Assembly (NCBI GenBank): GCA_017303415.1
Contig: JAFLBJ010000001.1
Location: 1,488,001-1,552,000, forward strand
Reading direction: 5' to 3'
From: Chitinophagales bacterium
GTDB lineage: Bacteria; Bacteroidota; Bacteroidia; Chitinophagales; Chitinophagaceae
Length of the DNA: 64,000 nt
Positions 44,376-52,223 of this stretch are shown piece by piece. Under the pieces are notes generated by a model. That model had not been told where the DNA came from, searched no databases, and was given only the letters and a program-made list of their open reading frames with translations. Each line of letters opens with the position of its first letter. Positions within the stretch are counted from its first letter, which is position 1. Made by a program: the position numbers and the translations under genes.

Positions 44376-45389
44376 ATGATAAGGGATGTTCACATGAGAT
44401 TGCTGTTTATTCCCTTGCTTGGGGTATTCATCCCCATATTGTCGGGTATTGTTACTTATAATAAATACACCTGGCCGGTGCTTATTGCCGCTAATGCGTA
44501 TTTTATATTTACATCCTTATGTATCTGGCGGGGTTCGCAGTGGACACATCTCAAAACCCGTCACTTGTTCAATAAGGGATGGAACCCGCTTCCCAAGGTG
44601 GTCTCCCTTTCTATACTGACTTCTTTGTGTGGGGTGGCAGTAGGAGGGTTCTTTGTTATTCTCTGGTTCTATATCTCGAAAGAAACTTTTTCCTGGGCAC
44701 TGGTCTATAAGTTTCTGTTCATTACCTCCCTGGCGGTGATATTGTTTACTTTGATCTATGAGATATTATACCTGACCAAGGAAAGGGAAGTGGACAATCA
44801 GATCGTAGACCAATTGGATCAGGAGCGGACCAATGCTGAATTGGAAGCCTTACGCAATGAGCTTGATCCTCATTTTATCTTTAATTCCCTCAATACGCTC
44901 AATCACCTGATCCTGCACAACCCGCTGCAGGCGCATTCATTTAATAATAAGCTGGCACAGGTCTATAAGTATTTTCTTATCAACCGCCACAAGCAGTTGG
45001 TGTCCCTGCCCGATGAACTGGAGTTCATGGAGAATTATTTTTATCTGTTACAGATCAGGCATGATGACAAATTGAATATTTCTCTCGACATTAAACCACC
45101 TGACAGTAATGTGCTGATTCCACCCTGCGCTTTACAGATATTACTGGAGAATGCCATTAAACACAATTCATTTACTACAGCGGAACCGCTCACCATCCGG
45201 ATTCAGCAGAATGGGCAGTCCCTCAAAGTGAGCAATGATGTAAAACCCAAACCCTATCCGGCCCATTCCACCGGCATTGGCTTGAAGAACCTGAGTTCGC
45301 GGTACAGGATCCTTTGTAAAAAAGATATTAAAGTGGAACGTAGCGGTTCAGTTTTTTCCGTACGTCTTCCACTGATCACCAACCCTTAA
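44376..45389 (+). CDS. LytS-type membrane sensor histidine kinase (copy 1)
   Basis: 337 residues. Four N-terminal membrane helices (residues about 5-130), a short coiled coil, and a His_kinase domain with phospho-acceptor His in LDPHFIFNSLNTLNHLI, followed by the ATPase N-box LENAIKHNSF and G-box STGIGLKNLSSRY. It transfers phosphate to a LytTR regulator; that gene follows after 10 bp. Location next to the Sus-like operon suggests nutrient- or envelope-related control, which is inference. Confidence 0.92.
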   Translation: MIRDVHMRLLFIPLLGVFIPILSGIVTYNKYTWPVLIAANAYFIFTSLCIWRGSQWTHLKTRHLFNKGWNPLPKVVSLSILTSLCGVAVGGFFVILWFYISKETFSWALVYKFLFITSLAVILFTLIYEILYLTKEREVDNQIVDQLDQERTNAELEALRNELDPHFIFNSLNTLNHLILHNPLQAHSFNNKLAQVYKYFLINRHKQLVSLPDELEFMENYFYLLQIRHDDKLNISLDIKPPDSNVLIPPCALQILLENAIKHNSFTTAEPLTIRIQQNGQSLKVSNDVKPKPYPAHSTGIGLKNLSSRYRILCKKDIKVERSGSVFSVRLPLITNP

Positions 45390-45399
45390 TTTTCTTGCC

Positions 45400-46161
45400 A
45401 TGATCAACACCCTAATCATTGAAGATGAGTCGGCCGCCCTGGCCAACCTGACCCAGTTGTTACAGGAATTCAATTCGGAAGTGGATGTAAAAGCTACACT
45501 GGGAACCGTTGAGGAGAGTATCCTGTATCTCCAGAGTGAACCTCCGGTACACCTTATTTTTAGCGATGTCCAGTTATCGGATGGGCTATCCTTTTCCATT
45601 TTTGAAGCTACCCGAACCCGGATCCCGGTCATCTTTGTAACGGGGTATGACCAGTTTGTAATGAATGCCTTTGAATACAATGGGATTGATTATCTCCTGA
45701 AACCGGTCAATCGTCAGGAACTCGAGAAAGCCCTTCGCAAATACCATCAGTTACAGGAACATTTTGGACAATCCACCGCCCCCCTGGATAACCTGGTGGA
45801 ATACATCAATAAAAAGAGAAAGACCCGGCTGATCGTCCGGAAAGGCCTGGAGAATATTTCCCTCCGGCTGGAGGACATCGTGCTTTTCTTTACCGAGAAT
45901 AAGATCGTCTATGTGATCGATAGCCAGGGTAAGAAATTCATGACCGAGAAAAACCTCGGTGAATTGGAAAAGGAATTGGATCCTTCGCTTTTCTTCCGGG
46001 TCAACCGCCAGTATATCGTCCACATCAATTATATCAAGGGGTTCAAATCCTTTGAAAAGGTCAAACTCAAGGTCGATCTTGCCCTTCCCGATCTTGCTCA
46101 CCAGATCATAATCAGCCAGGAAACAGCGCCTGAGTTCAGGAGGTGGATTTACGAGGCTTGA
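45400..46161 (+). CDS. LytTR-family response regulator (copy 1)
   Basis: 253 residues. The receiver domain has the acidic pair EDE (residues 6-8), phospho-acceptor in LIFSDVQLSDG, and the K of YLLKPVNRQE. The C-terminal LytTR DNA-binding domain starts around residue 145 (RLIVRKGLENISLRLEDIV) and includes FFRVNRQYIVHINYIKG. It is co-transcribed with the LytS gene. A paralogous pair is found at 50302-52218. Confidence 0.94.
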   Translation: MINTLIIEDESAALANLTQLLQEFNSEVDVKATLGTVEESILYLQSEPPVHLIFSDVQLSDGLSFSIFEATRTRIPVIFVTGYDQFVMNAFEYNGIDYLLKPVNRQELEKALRKYHQLQEHFGQSTAPLDNLVEYINKKRKTRLIVRKGLENISLRLEDIVLFFTENKIVYVIDSQGKKFMTEKNLGELEKELDPSLFFRVNRQYIVHINYIKGFKSFEKVKLKVDLALPDLAHQIIISQETAPEFRRWIYEA

Positions 46162-46167
46162 TCGAAC

Positions 46168-46197
46168 TGTTAGCTATTGGTTATTAGCTCTTAGCCA
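46168..46197. repeat. Single-arm heptamer repeat upstream of tRNA-Ala
   Basis: Units tgttagc, tattggt, tattagc, tcttagc run in tandem, the same unit type as the perfect palindrome at 1966-2021, but without a complementary arm nearby. Confidence 0.55.
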
Positions 46198-46236
46198 GAA
46201 TAGGGGCTGAAATTTTTTTAAATATATAAAACCCCT

Positions 46237-46244
46237 TATTTTTG
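46237..46244 (+). promoter_or_regulatory. -7 element of the tRNA-Ala promoter
   Basis: TATTTTTG is an exact TAnnTTTG match ending 10 bp before the tRNA 5' end, placing the start of transcription just upstream of the mature tRNA. Confidence 0.7.
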
Positions 46245-46254
46245 CACCCCGTTT

Positions 46255-46328
<74 letters not shown>

Positions 46329-46329
46329 C

Positions 46330-46362
46330 AAAGCTATACTACAAAATAGTATGGCTTTTTTT
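46330..46362 (+). terminator. tRNA-Ala terminator (copy 1)
   Basis: AAAGCTATACTA and TAGTATGGCTTT arms (one G-T pair), loop CAAAA, seven T's in all. It begins 2 nt after the tRNA. The nuclease start codon follows the last T directly. Confidence 0.9.
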
Positions 46363-46614
46363 ATGCCATATTTTGTTTATATCATTTATTCCAGCCAGAT
46401 TGATCAATATTATATTGGGCATACCGAAAATCTCAAAGACCGTCTATTTCGTCACCAGAATAGTGGAAGCAAGGCTACCAAGAAGGCAAAGGACTGGGTA
46501 TTGGTTTACTCTGAGAATTTTGAGAGTAGATCTGAGGCTGCCAGGAGAGAAAAAGAGATTAAAGCAAAAAAAAGCAGGAAGTATATAGAGTCTTTGGTAC
46601 AGACAGTTCGCTAG
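46363..46614 (+). CDS. Minimal GIY-YIG nuclease, copy 1
   Basis: 83 residues, the size of UPF0213/YhbQ-like single-domain GIY-YIG proteins. The two-part signature is F-V-Y-I-I-Y-S-S ... Y-Y-I-G, followed by the conserved Arg in LKDRLFRHQ and the metal-binding Glu in SRSEAARREKEIK. It probably cuts or nicks DNA; no DNA-binding domain is attached. The frame is open upstream through the terminator into the tRNA gene (TTG at 46270), but the domain starts at the ATG at 46363. No ribosome-binding site is seen. The stop codon lies in the tRNA-like D-loop. Confidence 0.88.
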   Translation: MPYFVYIIYSSQIDQYYIGHTENLKDRLFRHQNSGSKATKKAKDWVLVYSENFESRSEAARREKEIKAKKSRKYIESLVQTVR

Positions 46615-46665
46615 AGCGTCCCGCCATCGGCGGGAAGGTCACGAGTTCGACTCTCGTATTCTCCA
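46605..46665 (+). pseudogene. tRNA-like 3' fragment with replaced anticodon arm (copy 1)
   Basis: From the D-loop (AGTTCGCTAGAGCG, 13 of 14 identical to tRNA-Ala) to the discriminator base the fragment follows tRNA-Ala position for position. The 17-nt anticodon arm (46619-46635) differs: TCCCG and CGGGA stem, loop CCATCGG, with C rather than T at position 33. The 5' acceptor strand and 5' half of the D-arm are absent, so it cannot fold as a normal tRNA. Confidence 0.85.
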
Positions 46666-46666
46666 C

Positions 46667-46700
46667 AAAGCCATACTACAAAATAGTATGGCTTTTTTTT
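46667..46700 (+). terminator. Duplicated terminator (copy 2)
   Basis: AAAGCCATACTA and TAGTATGGCTTT are perfectly paired around CAAAA, followed by T's (eight in all). The second nuclease ATG is the next base. The G-T pair of copy 1 is a C-G pair here. Confidence 0.88.
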
Positions 46701-46952
46701 ATGCCATATTTTGTTTATATCATTTATTCCAGCCAGATTGATCAATATTATATTGGGCATACCGAAAATCTCAAAGACCGTCTATTTCGTCACCAGAATA
46801 GTGGAAGCAAGGCTACCAAGAAGGCTAAGGACTGGGTAATGGTTTACTCTGAGAATTTTGAGAGTAGATCTGAGGCTGCCAGGAGAGAAAAAGAGATTAA
46901 GGCAAAAAAAAGCAGGAAGTATATAGAGTCTGTGGTACAGACAGTTCGCTAG
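46701..46952 (+). CDS. Minimal GIY-YIG nuclease, copy 2
   Basis: 83 residues, identical to copy 1 except Leu to Met (KDWVMVYS) and Leu to Val near the C-terminus (ESVVQ); two further base changes are silent. All signature residues (YIIYSS, YYIG, DRLFR, the Glu of SEAARRE) are kept, which suggests both copies are under purifying selection or were recently copied. The open frame does not extend into the upstream tRNA fragment in the same way, because the T-tract is one base longer. Confidence 0.88.
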   Translation: MPYFVYIIYSSQIDQYYIGHTENLKDRLFRHQNSGSKATKKAKDWVMVYSENFESRSEAARREKEIKAKKSRKYIESVVQTVR

Positions 46953-47003
46953 AGCGTCCCGCCATCGGCGGGAAGGTCACGAGTTCGACTCTCGTATTCT
47001 CCA
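46943..47003 (+). pseudogene. tRNA-like 3' fragment with replaced anticodon arm (copy 2)
   Basis: Identical in structure to the fragment at 46605-46665, with the same substituted 17-nt anticodon arm (46957-46973). It again carries the nuclease stop codon TAG within its D-loop-like part. Confidence 0.85.
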
Positions 47004-47004
47004 C

Positions 47005-47036
47005 AAAGCCATACTACAAAATAGTATGGCTTTTTT
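47005..47036 (+). terminator. Duplicated terminator (copy 3)
   Basis: The same perfect hairpin as copy 2, with six T's. The following bases GTGCCTTATTTTTTATTT resemble the start of a third nuclease copy but diverge at once, marking the right end of the tandem array. Confidence 0.85.
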
Positions 47037-47061
47037 GTGCCTTATTTTTTATTTATCATAA

Positions 47062-47736
47062 TTAATAAATTACAGTCTTGGGTTTTGGACATGTTGTGTT
47101 TAATCCATCAATGTGTTCGAACAACGACTTATCAATATTATTCCACATGGGATCAAGAATGAAATCTATCCCCTCCCTTCTTGCGAGTTTTGATGCAGGA
47201 ACAAAATCAGCATCACCCGAAATAAGGATAATCCTATTCACAAGTTTCTTATAAGCCAATGAAGCAATATCCACCCCAATTTTCATATCTATTTCCTTTT
47301 GCTTTAATTCATAATATACATCATCCGGCCTTAAATCTCTATTACTCATATCCCCGGATATCAACATTTTAGTAATATTTGGACGAATCAACCAGTTGCC
47401 AGAATCCTTTATTTTCCCCAACCTTAAAGCAACCTTTCTTTTTTTCTTTAATTCTTCAATAAATGCCATTCTGAAATTATAGATGTCTGTCTTTTTAAAG
47501 TCAACTATTTTCTTATCCACCGGATTGTGAACCTTTTTATCAAGAGGGATACAATCGTAATAAAATATTCTATATAAACTTGATTTTTTTGAATGACGCA
47601 GGGCAATATTATATAAATCCCCGGCCACCTGTTCCGGAGAGTTTTTTTTATCCTTATCAAAAAGCGCAAAATACCTTTTTATAAAAAAGCTGCCATCAAT
47701 TAATACTGCTACTGAGGGATATTGCGGAGTGCTCAT
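47062..47736 (-). CDS. NYN-domain (LabA-like) putative ribonuclease
   Basis: 224 residues. The PIN-like NYN fold is indicated by the N-terminal acidic motif VAVLIDGSFFIKRY, a K-rich middle (KKKRKVALRLGKI), VDIASLAYKKLVNRIILISGDADFVPASKLARREG with the conserved D-A-D, and a C-terminal DPMWNN. NYN proteins are metal-dependent RNases; several act in stress or anti-phage responses, but nothing here proves that role. The gene is visibly AT-richer and richer in Lys/Ile/Asn codons than its neighbours, suggesting transfer. It lies tail to tail with the GIY-YIG array. Confidence 0.82.
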   Translation of the reverse strand: MSTPQYPSVAVLIDGSFFIKRYFALFDKDKKNSPEQVAGDLYNIALRHSKKSSLYRIFYYDCIPLDKKVHNPVDKKIVDFKKTDIYNFRMAFIEELKKKRKVALRLGKIKDSGNWLIRPNITKMLISGDMSNRDLRPDDVYYELKQKEIDMKIGVDIASLAYKKLVNRIILISGDADFVPASKLARREGIDFILDPMWNNIDKSLFEHIDGLNTTCPKPKTVIY

Positions 47737-47752
47737 AATAGAATAAAAAAAA

Positions 47753-47818
47753 GCTCTTGGTTAGGTATTCTCTCTATTAACCTAAACAAAAAAAATGGAG
47801 AATACTTCAGCCAGGAGC
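47753..47818. repeat. Imperfect inverted repeat upstream of the NYN gene
   Basis: The arms 47753-47772 and 47798-47818 share GCTC, TGG and TATTCTC blocks in inverted order, separated by an A-rich spacer. It occupies the promoter region of the NYN gene, so it could be an operator or the terminus of a transferred segment. Its sequence is unlike the heptamer palindromes. Confidence 0.55.
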
Positions 47819-47841
47819 ATTATTATGAATGCAATTTATAT

Positions 47842-47878
47842 AAAAAAGCAGAGCTGAAACATATTCAGCACTGCTTTT
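47842..47878 (-). terminator. Terminator of the DUF2330 fusion gene
   Basis: 15-bp arms with one mismatch (47844-47858 and 47864-47878) around a 5-nt loop, followed on the minus strand by six T's. It lies 20 bp after the stop codon of the minus-strand gene. Confidence 0.85.
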
Positions 47879-47898
47879 CACACGAGGTGTTTCCACTA

Positions 47899-50223
47899 TT
47901 ATACTTTTCGATACCCAAGCATCGCCAAACCCGCCAAAGCCACTGTTCCAAAGATTAACCCAGGCAAGGGCGAAGGCTGTTCAGTTTTTTGGTTGTCCTG
48001 CAAGGTAGCATATTGGGCAGAGGCATCGACCCCTTCTTCTTCTGCCATTCCGACCTGGTCCCAATCATTATAGTCTTTCCCCGTCAAATAGGTGAGCATT
48101 TCCATTTCGTCCTGCCGACGTTCCTTTAACGAACGGAGATAAGCTTTTCCTGCTTCACAGTCCATTTCGCCGGTGGCCGGATGTGTAACAATATACCTGG
48201 CCTGGAAATTCTCCGTATTTGGGGTGGTTTGAAATACAAGATCCTGGGGAAAACTCTTCCGGTTATACCGAACATGGAGTCTGGTGAAAAATACCTTGGC
48301 ATTTGCTGATTGGTCCGGGCTAACCCGGTCTTCCCGTGAATTCCTGTCCATCCACCATACACCGGCTTCGCGCAGGTCATTCCATTGGGGAGGGTCACTT
48401 ACACAAGGGTCGCATTTCACATAATTGGAAGGACTGACATCCCAGGCATATTCGAGATAAAGCGCGGAGCGCCCTTCTTTATGAATCTGGTGTTCAAATA
48501 AGTTGCTATAAAAGTTGCCAAAATTCTCTTTGACAAACAGCGGTATATTCTTGCTGGTGGGTAAAGAAAGCGTGCGGTAGTTTGTGGTTTCCACACGACC
48601 CTTACGGGTAAAGGCATATACAATCATATCCTGATCACCATCGGCATTGGCCATGCCCAAACGTATCGGGAGCATGAACTTGGGAGATTCGAATTTAATC
48701 TGCAAAGGACGGAGTTGCTGCGAACCTGTCTTGCTTTTCTCTTCGAGGTTTACCTTCACCACAAAGAACTTGAGATTGCTTTTTATATAAGGATCCAATA
48801 CCTCTTCTGCTCCTTTGGGAATCTTGTACCCATTGTCATCCAGCCAACGTTTTAACCCACCACTTTCTTCGGCACTCAGGATCACGATATCATATTCACC
48901 CACCGTATAGGTAGCTTCCACCTTTACTTTGTATTCCTTGTCTTCATCCTTTTTCCGACTCATCGGAACGCTTTTTACGGTCACCCCGTTAACGCTTCCA
49001 CTGAGTGATTCATACACCACCGGTTGCTGACAAGGGTTGGCATCATAATACTCGACCAGCCGGGGTTTGGAATAATCATTCAATCGTTGGAAAATGCCGC
49101 CATCCACAACCTTGATATCGGACTTGGCCAGGACAACAGGTACGGGTACCACCATCGCGAAGTCGCGGACATTTCCCTTGAAATCATTGCTCATGGTGAT
49201 GACGGTCTTATTGCCATCACGCACTAAAATGACCTGGGAGGTTTTGTTTTTGAGCGTGCCATCGGCCTTGGATACATAGAAGCCACAGAATGCAGCAGCC
49301 TCCTGTCCGGTCATGGCAAGCAAGAGCAGGAATGCGGTTGTTTTTTTGGAGAATCGAATCATAACTATACTTTTTATGGTTGATAAAATGCGAAAGGACA
49401 GCTTTGTATTCTTCCATTCAAAATCTTTTGCCTTGAACAGGTGATCAAGCACCGGAACAAGTGGACCGGCCGCCACCAAAACCCAGATCGGTGTATTGTA
49501 TTTCCATTGAAAAGCCGATAGGTAAAAGGCTACAAAGGCAATGATACAAGCCCACACTATCCGGGCTACCGGATGATTGGGTGATGTACGCGGGTCGCTG
49601 ATCATAAAAAAGGTAAACAGGAGCAGGCTACCGGTACTGATGCTATGCAGAAAGAAGTCGGCAGGCCATTCCAAATACACCACTTGTCGCCAAAAGAGTA
49701 GTCCTCCAAAACTGATTAAAAATGCCAGACTGATATCGAGTTTCTGCACGCGGGTGACCACGATAAAACCCAGACTGAGGACCGCAAAAAGCAATACCGT
49801 ACCAGTACCCCATTGTCCGGGGGATAACCAGGCCCCATCGGTCAATAAAAGGACCGCAACGATACCAAAAGCCGAAGGGTTGAAGAGGTGTTTGCCTTTA
49901 TACCTGAAAATGAATTTCGAGGCTACGGTTAGGAAAGCGGCGAGCAGACTGATCCAAACCGTGTTGGTCTTCAGTAATAGACAGAGGCTCATGGCGCTGA
50001 TCAGGCCACTGAATCCCCAGCGCTGGAAGTCCTTTAAACGGACCCATTTTTTGGTACGGTTGGATTCAAGTATGAACTGAAATAACAAGGTGCCTCCAAC
50101 ACTGGCGATATAATGCCCAGTATCAGGCTCCCAATGCAGGATAAATATTCCGTAGAGTAAAAAGAAAGTTTGAAAAATGACCTGGAAGTAACGGGGGTCC
50201 AGGCTAAGGCTCCATTTTGGCAT
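47899..50223 (-). CDS. Fusion of RnfD/NqrB-like membrane domain and DUF2330 protein
   Basis: 774 residues in one uninterrupted frame. Residues 1 to about 275 form a polytopic membrane domain resembling RnfD/NqrB (GKHLFNPSAFGIVAVLLL; MISDPRTSPNHPVAR). At about residue 287 a second, complete signal peptide begins (MIRFSKKTTAFLLLLAM, ending near QEAAAF) and is followed by a DUF2330 domain with CGFYVSKADG and paired cysteines (VKCDPCVSD). The C-terminus has a glycine-rich membrane anchor followed by YRKV. It looks like two genes merged by loss of a stop codon. An internal start at the second Met could still give the separate exported protein. Confidence 0.8.
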   Translation of the reverse strand: MPKWSLSLDPRYFQVIFQTFFLLYGIFILHWEPDTGHYIASVGGTLLFQFILESNRTKKWVRLKDFQRWGFSGLISAMSLCLLLKTNTVWISLLAAFLTVASKFIFRYKGKHLFNPSAFGIVAVLLLTDGAWLSPGQWGTGTVLLFAVLSLGFIVVTRVQKLDISLAFLISFGGLLFWRQVVYLEWPADFFLHSISTGSLLLFTFFMISDPRTSPNHPVARIVWACIIAFVAFYLSAFQWKYNTPIWVLVAAGPLVPVLDHLFKAKDFEWKNTKLSFRILSTIKSIVMIRFSKKTTAFLLLLAMTGQEAAAFCGFYVSKADGTLKNKTSQVILVRDGNKTVITMSNDFKGNVRDFAMVVPVPVVLAKSDIKVVDGGIFQRLNDYSKPRLVEYYDANPCQQPVVYESLSGSVNGVTVKSVPMSRKKDEDKEYKVKVEATYTVGEYDIVILSAEESGGLKRWLDDNGYKIPKGAEEVLDPYIKSNLKFFVVKVNLEEKSKTGSQQLRPLQIKFESPKFMLPIRLGMANADGDQDMIVYAFTRKGRVETTNYRTLSLPTSKNIPLFVKENFGNFYSNLFEHQIHKEGRSALYLEYAWDVSPSNYVKCDPCVSDPPQWNDLREAGVWWMDRNSREDRVSPDQSANAKVFFTRLHVRYNRKSFPQDLVFQTTPNTENFQARYIVTHPATGEMDCEAGKAYLRSLKERRQDEMEMLTYLTGKDYNDWDQVGMAEEEGVDASAQYATLQDNQKTEQPSPLPGLIFGTVALAGLAMLGYRKV

Positions 50224-50301
50224 ACAAGGGTTTTAACCTTGGATGTCGGGCCGGGACTTTTTACATATCCCGGGATAGCAAAGTTTTTGTAAAAAATGCC
50301 T

Positions 50302-51057
50302 TTACCTCCCCATCCACTCCTTAAAAGCGCTTGCATTTTCCTGGCTCACAATTACTTCTTCCTGAACGACCGGCTCCAGTTCTATCTGAAGTTTACTTTT
50401 GGCGGCAGCACGAATTTTTTTAACCGCATTCATATTGATCAGGAATTTCCGGTTGGCCCGAAAGAATAAGGCGGGGTCCAGGTTTTTTTCGATATCGGCC
50501 AGGGATTGATCCAACAGAAATTTATTGCCTTTATTATCTACCAGACAAACCAATTTATTCAGGGCATAGAAATAGGCGATGTCTTCAGCACGGATGCTTT
50601 GATAGTCTGCCCCTTTTTTTACCAGAAACCTTTTTTTGTATTCTCCGGTTTGGGGGGATTGGGTGGATTGAAGCAGGGATTGGAGGTTTTGGGCAAAATA
50701 GTTTTTTAGTTTTTCATATTTGTCCAGTGCCGCTTCCAGTTTTTCCTGTTTGATGGGTTTGAGTAAATAATCAATGCTGTTGTGTTCAAAGGCTTCCTGC
50801 CAGTATTCGTCGTAAGCCGTGGTGAAGATTACAGGAACATTCAGTTTAACCTGATCAAAGATGCGAAAGGAGGCCCCGTCGGTCAGTTCAATATCCATCA
50901 GAATGAGATCTGGGTGAGCGTTTTGCTGAAGCCATTGTACTGAATCGGCCACGCTTTTCAGGATGGCAATCAAATGCAGGTCACGACCGGTCTTTGCCAG
51001 GGCTTTCTGTATTTTTTCAGCGGCCGGCTTTTCGTCTTCAATGATGATGATACGCAT
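50302..51057 (-). CDS. LytTR-family response regulator (copy 2)
   Basis: 251 residues. The receiver domain has acidic EDE near residues 6-8, phospho-acceptor in LILMDIELTDG and the K of YLLKPIKQEK. The LytTR domain starts near residue 145 (KKRFLVKKGADYQSIRAEDI) and includes FFRANRKFLINMNAVKK. It is closely similar throughout to the regulator at 45400. The start at 51057 (MRIIII) avoids a TTG two codons earlier. It is 12 bp downstream of its kinase gene. Confidence 0.93.
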   Translation of the reverse strand: MRIIIIEDEKPAAEKIQKALAKTGRDLHLIAILKSVADSVQWLQQNAHPDLILMDIELTDGASFRIFDQVKLNVPVIFTTAYDEYWQEAFEHNSIDYLLKPIKQEKLEAALDKYEKLKNYFAQNLQSLLQSTQSPQTGEYKKRFLVKKGADYQSIRAEDIAYFYALNKLVCLVDNKGNKFLLDQSLADIEKNLDPALFFRANRKFLINMNAVKKIRAAAKSKLQIELEPVVQEEVIVSQENASAFKEWMGR

Positions 51058-51069
51058 AAGCAAATTCGA

Positions 51070-52218
51070 TTATTCTGTAAGCGGCAATATAACGGTGAAT
51101 GAATGTTCGTCGTTGATGATCTCGATCTCCCGATCGGTTATCAGGCGATATCTCTCCCTCAGGTTTTCCAATCCGATCCGACTACCTGGACGGCTTGTTT
51201 TTTTCTGCCGGATTTTGTTGGTGATCACCAGGGTTTGGTCTTTGGCGAGTATCCGTATCACCAGCGGGTCCTGATCATTGAATTCATTGTGCTTAACGGC
51301 ATTTTCCACCAGGGTTTGAAGAGATATGGGGGGCAGCAGGTAACGTCCAGGCCAGTCTGCCGGAATATCCACCTCCATTTGTACTGCCTGATCGAACCGT
51401 ATCTTAAGTAAGGAAAAATAATTCTGTATAAAATCCAGTTCATCTTTGATAAAGACAAGGTCACGCGCTTTATTGTGCAGTATATACCGGTACACATCCG
51501 CGAGACTCGTATTAAAGGCCTGTGCCTTTTCAGGTTTTTCTTCGATCAGATGCGACAGGGTGTTGAGTGAATTGAAAATGAAATGCGGGTCCACCTGATT
51601 TTTCAAGGCTTCCAATTCAGCCTCCGCTCTTGCTCTTTCGAGTTGCTCCTTTTTTACTTTTTCATTGGCCACATCCCTGACCAGAAAAACCGTTTCATAG
51701 AGGTTGACCAGAAAATAGACCGCGATCAAAATGATCAGGGTAGTGAGTTTTAGGGTGTCCCAATCCACCACACCCTTCATAAAAATTTTATACCAGCCTA
51801 CCAGCATTAAGGTACTGGCAGGTACCACATAAAACGGAATGCTGAGAACAATAGCCAGGAGCTTACGGATCGGTTTATTGAACCAGTCAAAATAAGCCCG
51901 AAGGGTAAGATAAAGAAAACGGGTACCTTCATAGATCACAAAAGCGATGGCGATGGTGTAGAGGTAACTGAGTTTGATCTCCCAATTGGTGAATTGATTG
52001 GGGGGCACCAAACGCGTGATCAGCGGGATACCGATACCAAACAGGGGTACCAATACGGCCCGTATCCCTCCGTCATTGATCTTATCACGGGGGCCCAGAA
52101 GCTTGGTCGTTATAAAGGAATGTTTGGTCGCCAAAATTTTCGGTTTCGTTCCCTTTAATTTGGAAAAGTAAAGTTTGGAAAATAGTTTAGAAGTACAATG
52201 TTTTTTCACCAAAACCAA
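51070..52218 (-). CDS. LytS-type membrane sensor histidine kinase (copy 2)
   Basis: Up to 382 residues. Four membrane helices (about residues 55-190) precede a coiled coil and the His_kinase domain with LEALKNQVDPHFIFNSLNTLSHLI (phospho-His), LVENAVKHNEF and SRIGLENLRERYRL. It is paralogous to the kinase at 44376. The start is uncertain: the frame opens with a TTG at 52218, only 5 bp from the divergent gene, and another TTG at 52134 is a plausible alternative. Confidence 0.9.
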   Translation of the reverse strand: MVLVKKHCTSKLFSKLYFSKLKGTKPKILATKHSFITTKLLGPRDKINDGGIRAVLVPLFGIGIPLITRLVPPNQFTNWEIKLSYLYTIAIAFVIYEGTRFLYLTLRAYFDWFNKPIRKLLAIVLSIPFYVVPASTLMLVGWYKIFMKGVVDWDTLKLTTLIILIAVYFLVNLYETVFLVRDVANEKVKKEQLERARAEAELEALKNQVDPHFIFNSLNTLSHLIEEKPEKAQAFNTSLADVYRYILHNKARDLVFIKDELDFIQNYFSLLKIRFDQAVQMEVDIPADWPGRYLLPPISLQTLVENAVKHNEFNDQDPLVIRILAKDQTLVITNKIRQKKTSRPGSRIGLENLRERYRLITDREIEIINDEHSFTVILPLTE

Positions 52219-52223
52219 CTATT

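Larger units (their letters stand above)
46329..47003 (+). mobile_element. Tandem tRNA-linked GIY-YIG elements (two units)
   Basis: Two direct copies of about 338 bp follow the tRNA (46329-46665 and 46666-47003). Each has the order: terminator hairpin, 83-codon GIY-YIG gene, tRNA-like 3' fragment. I count only four base differences between the two nuclease genes, so the duplication is recent or homogenised. GIY-YIG nucleases are known from homing elements. That this unit is mobile is inference from its structure; no integrase or target duplication is seen. Confidence 0.6.

Noticed and set aside
46605..47003. Two additional functional tRNA genes
   Set aside because: Both fragments lack the 5' acceptor strand and 5' D-stem, and the loop has no T33; they cannot form a cloverleaf.
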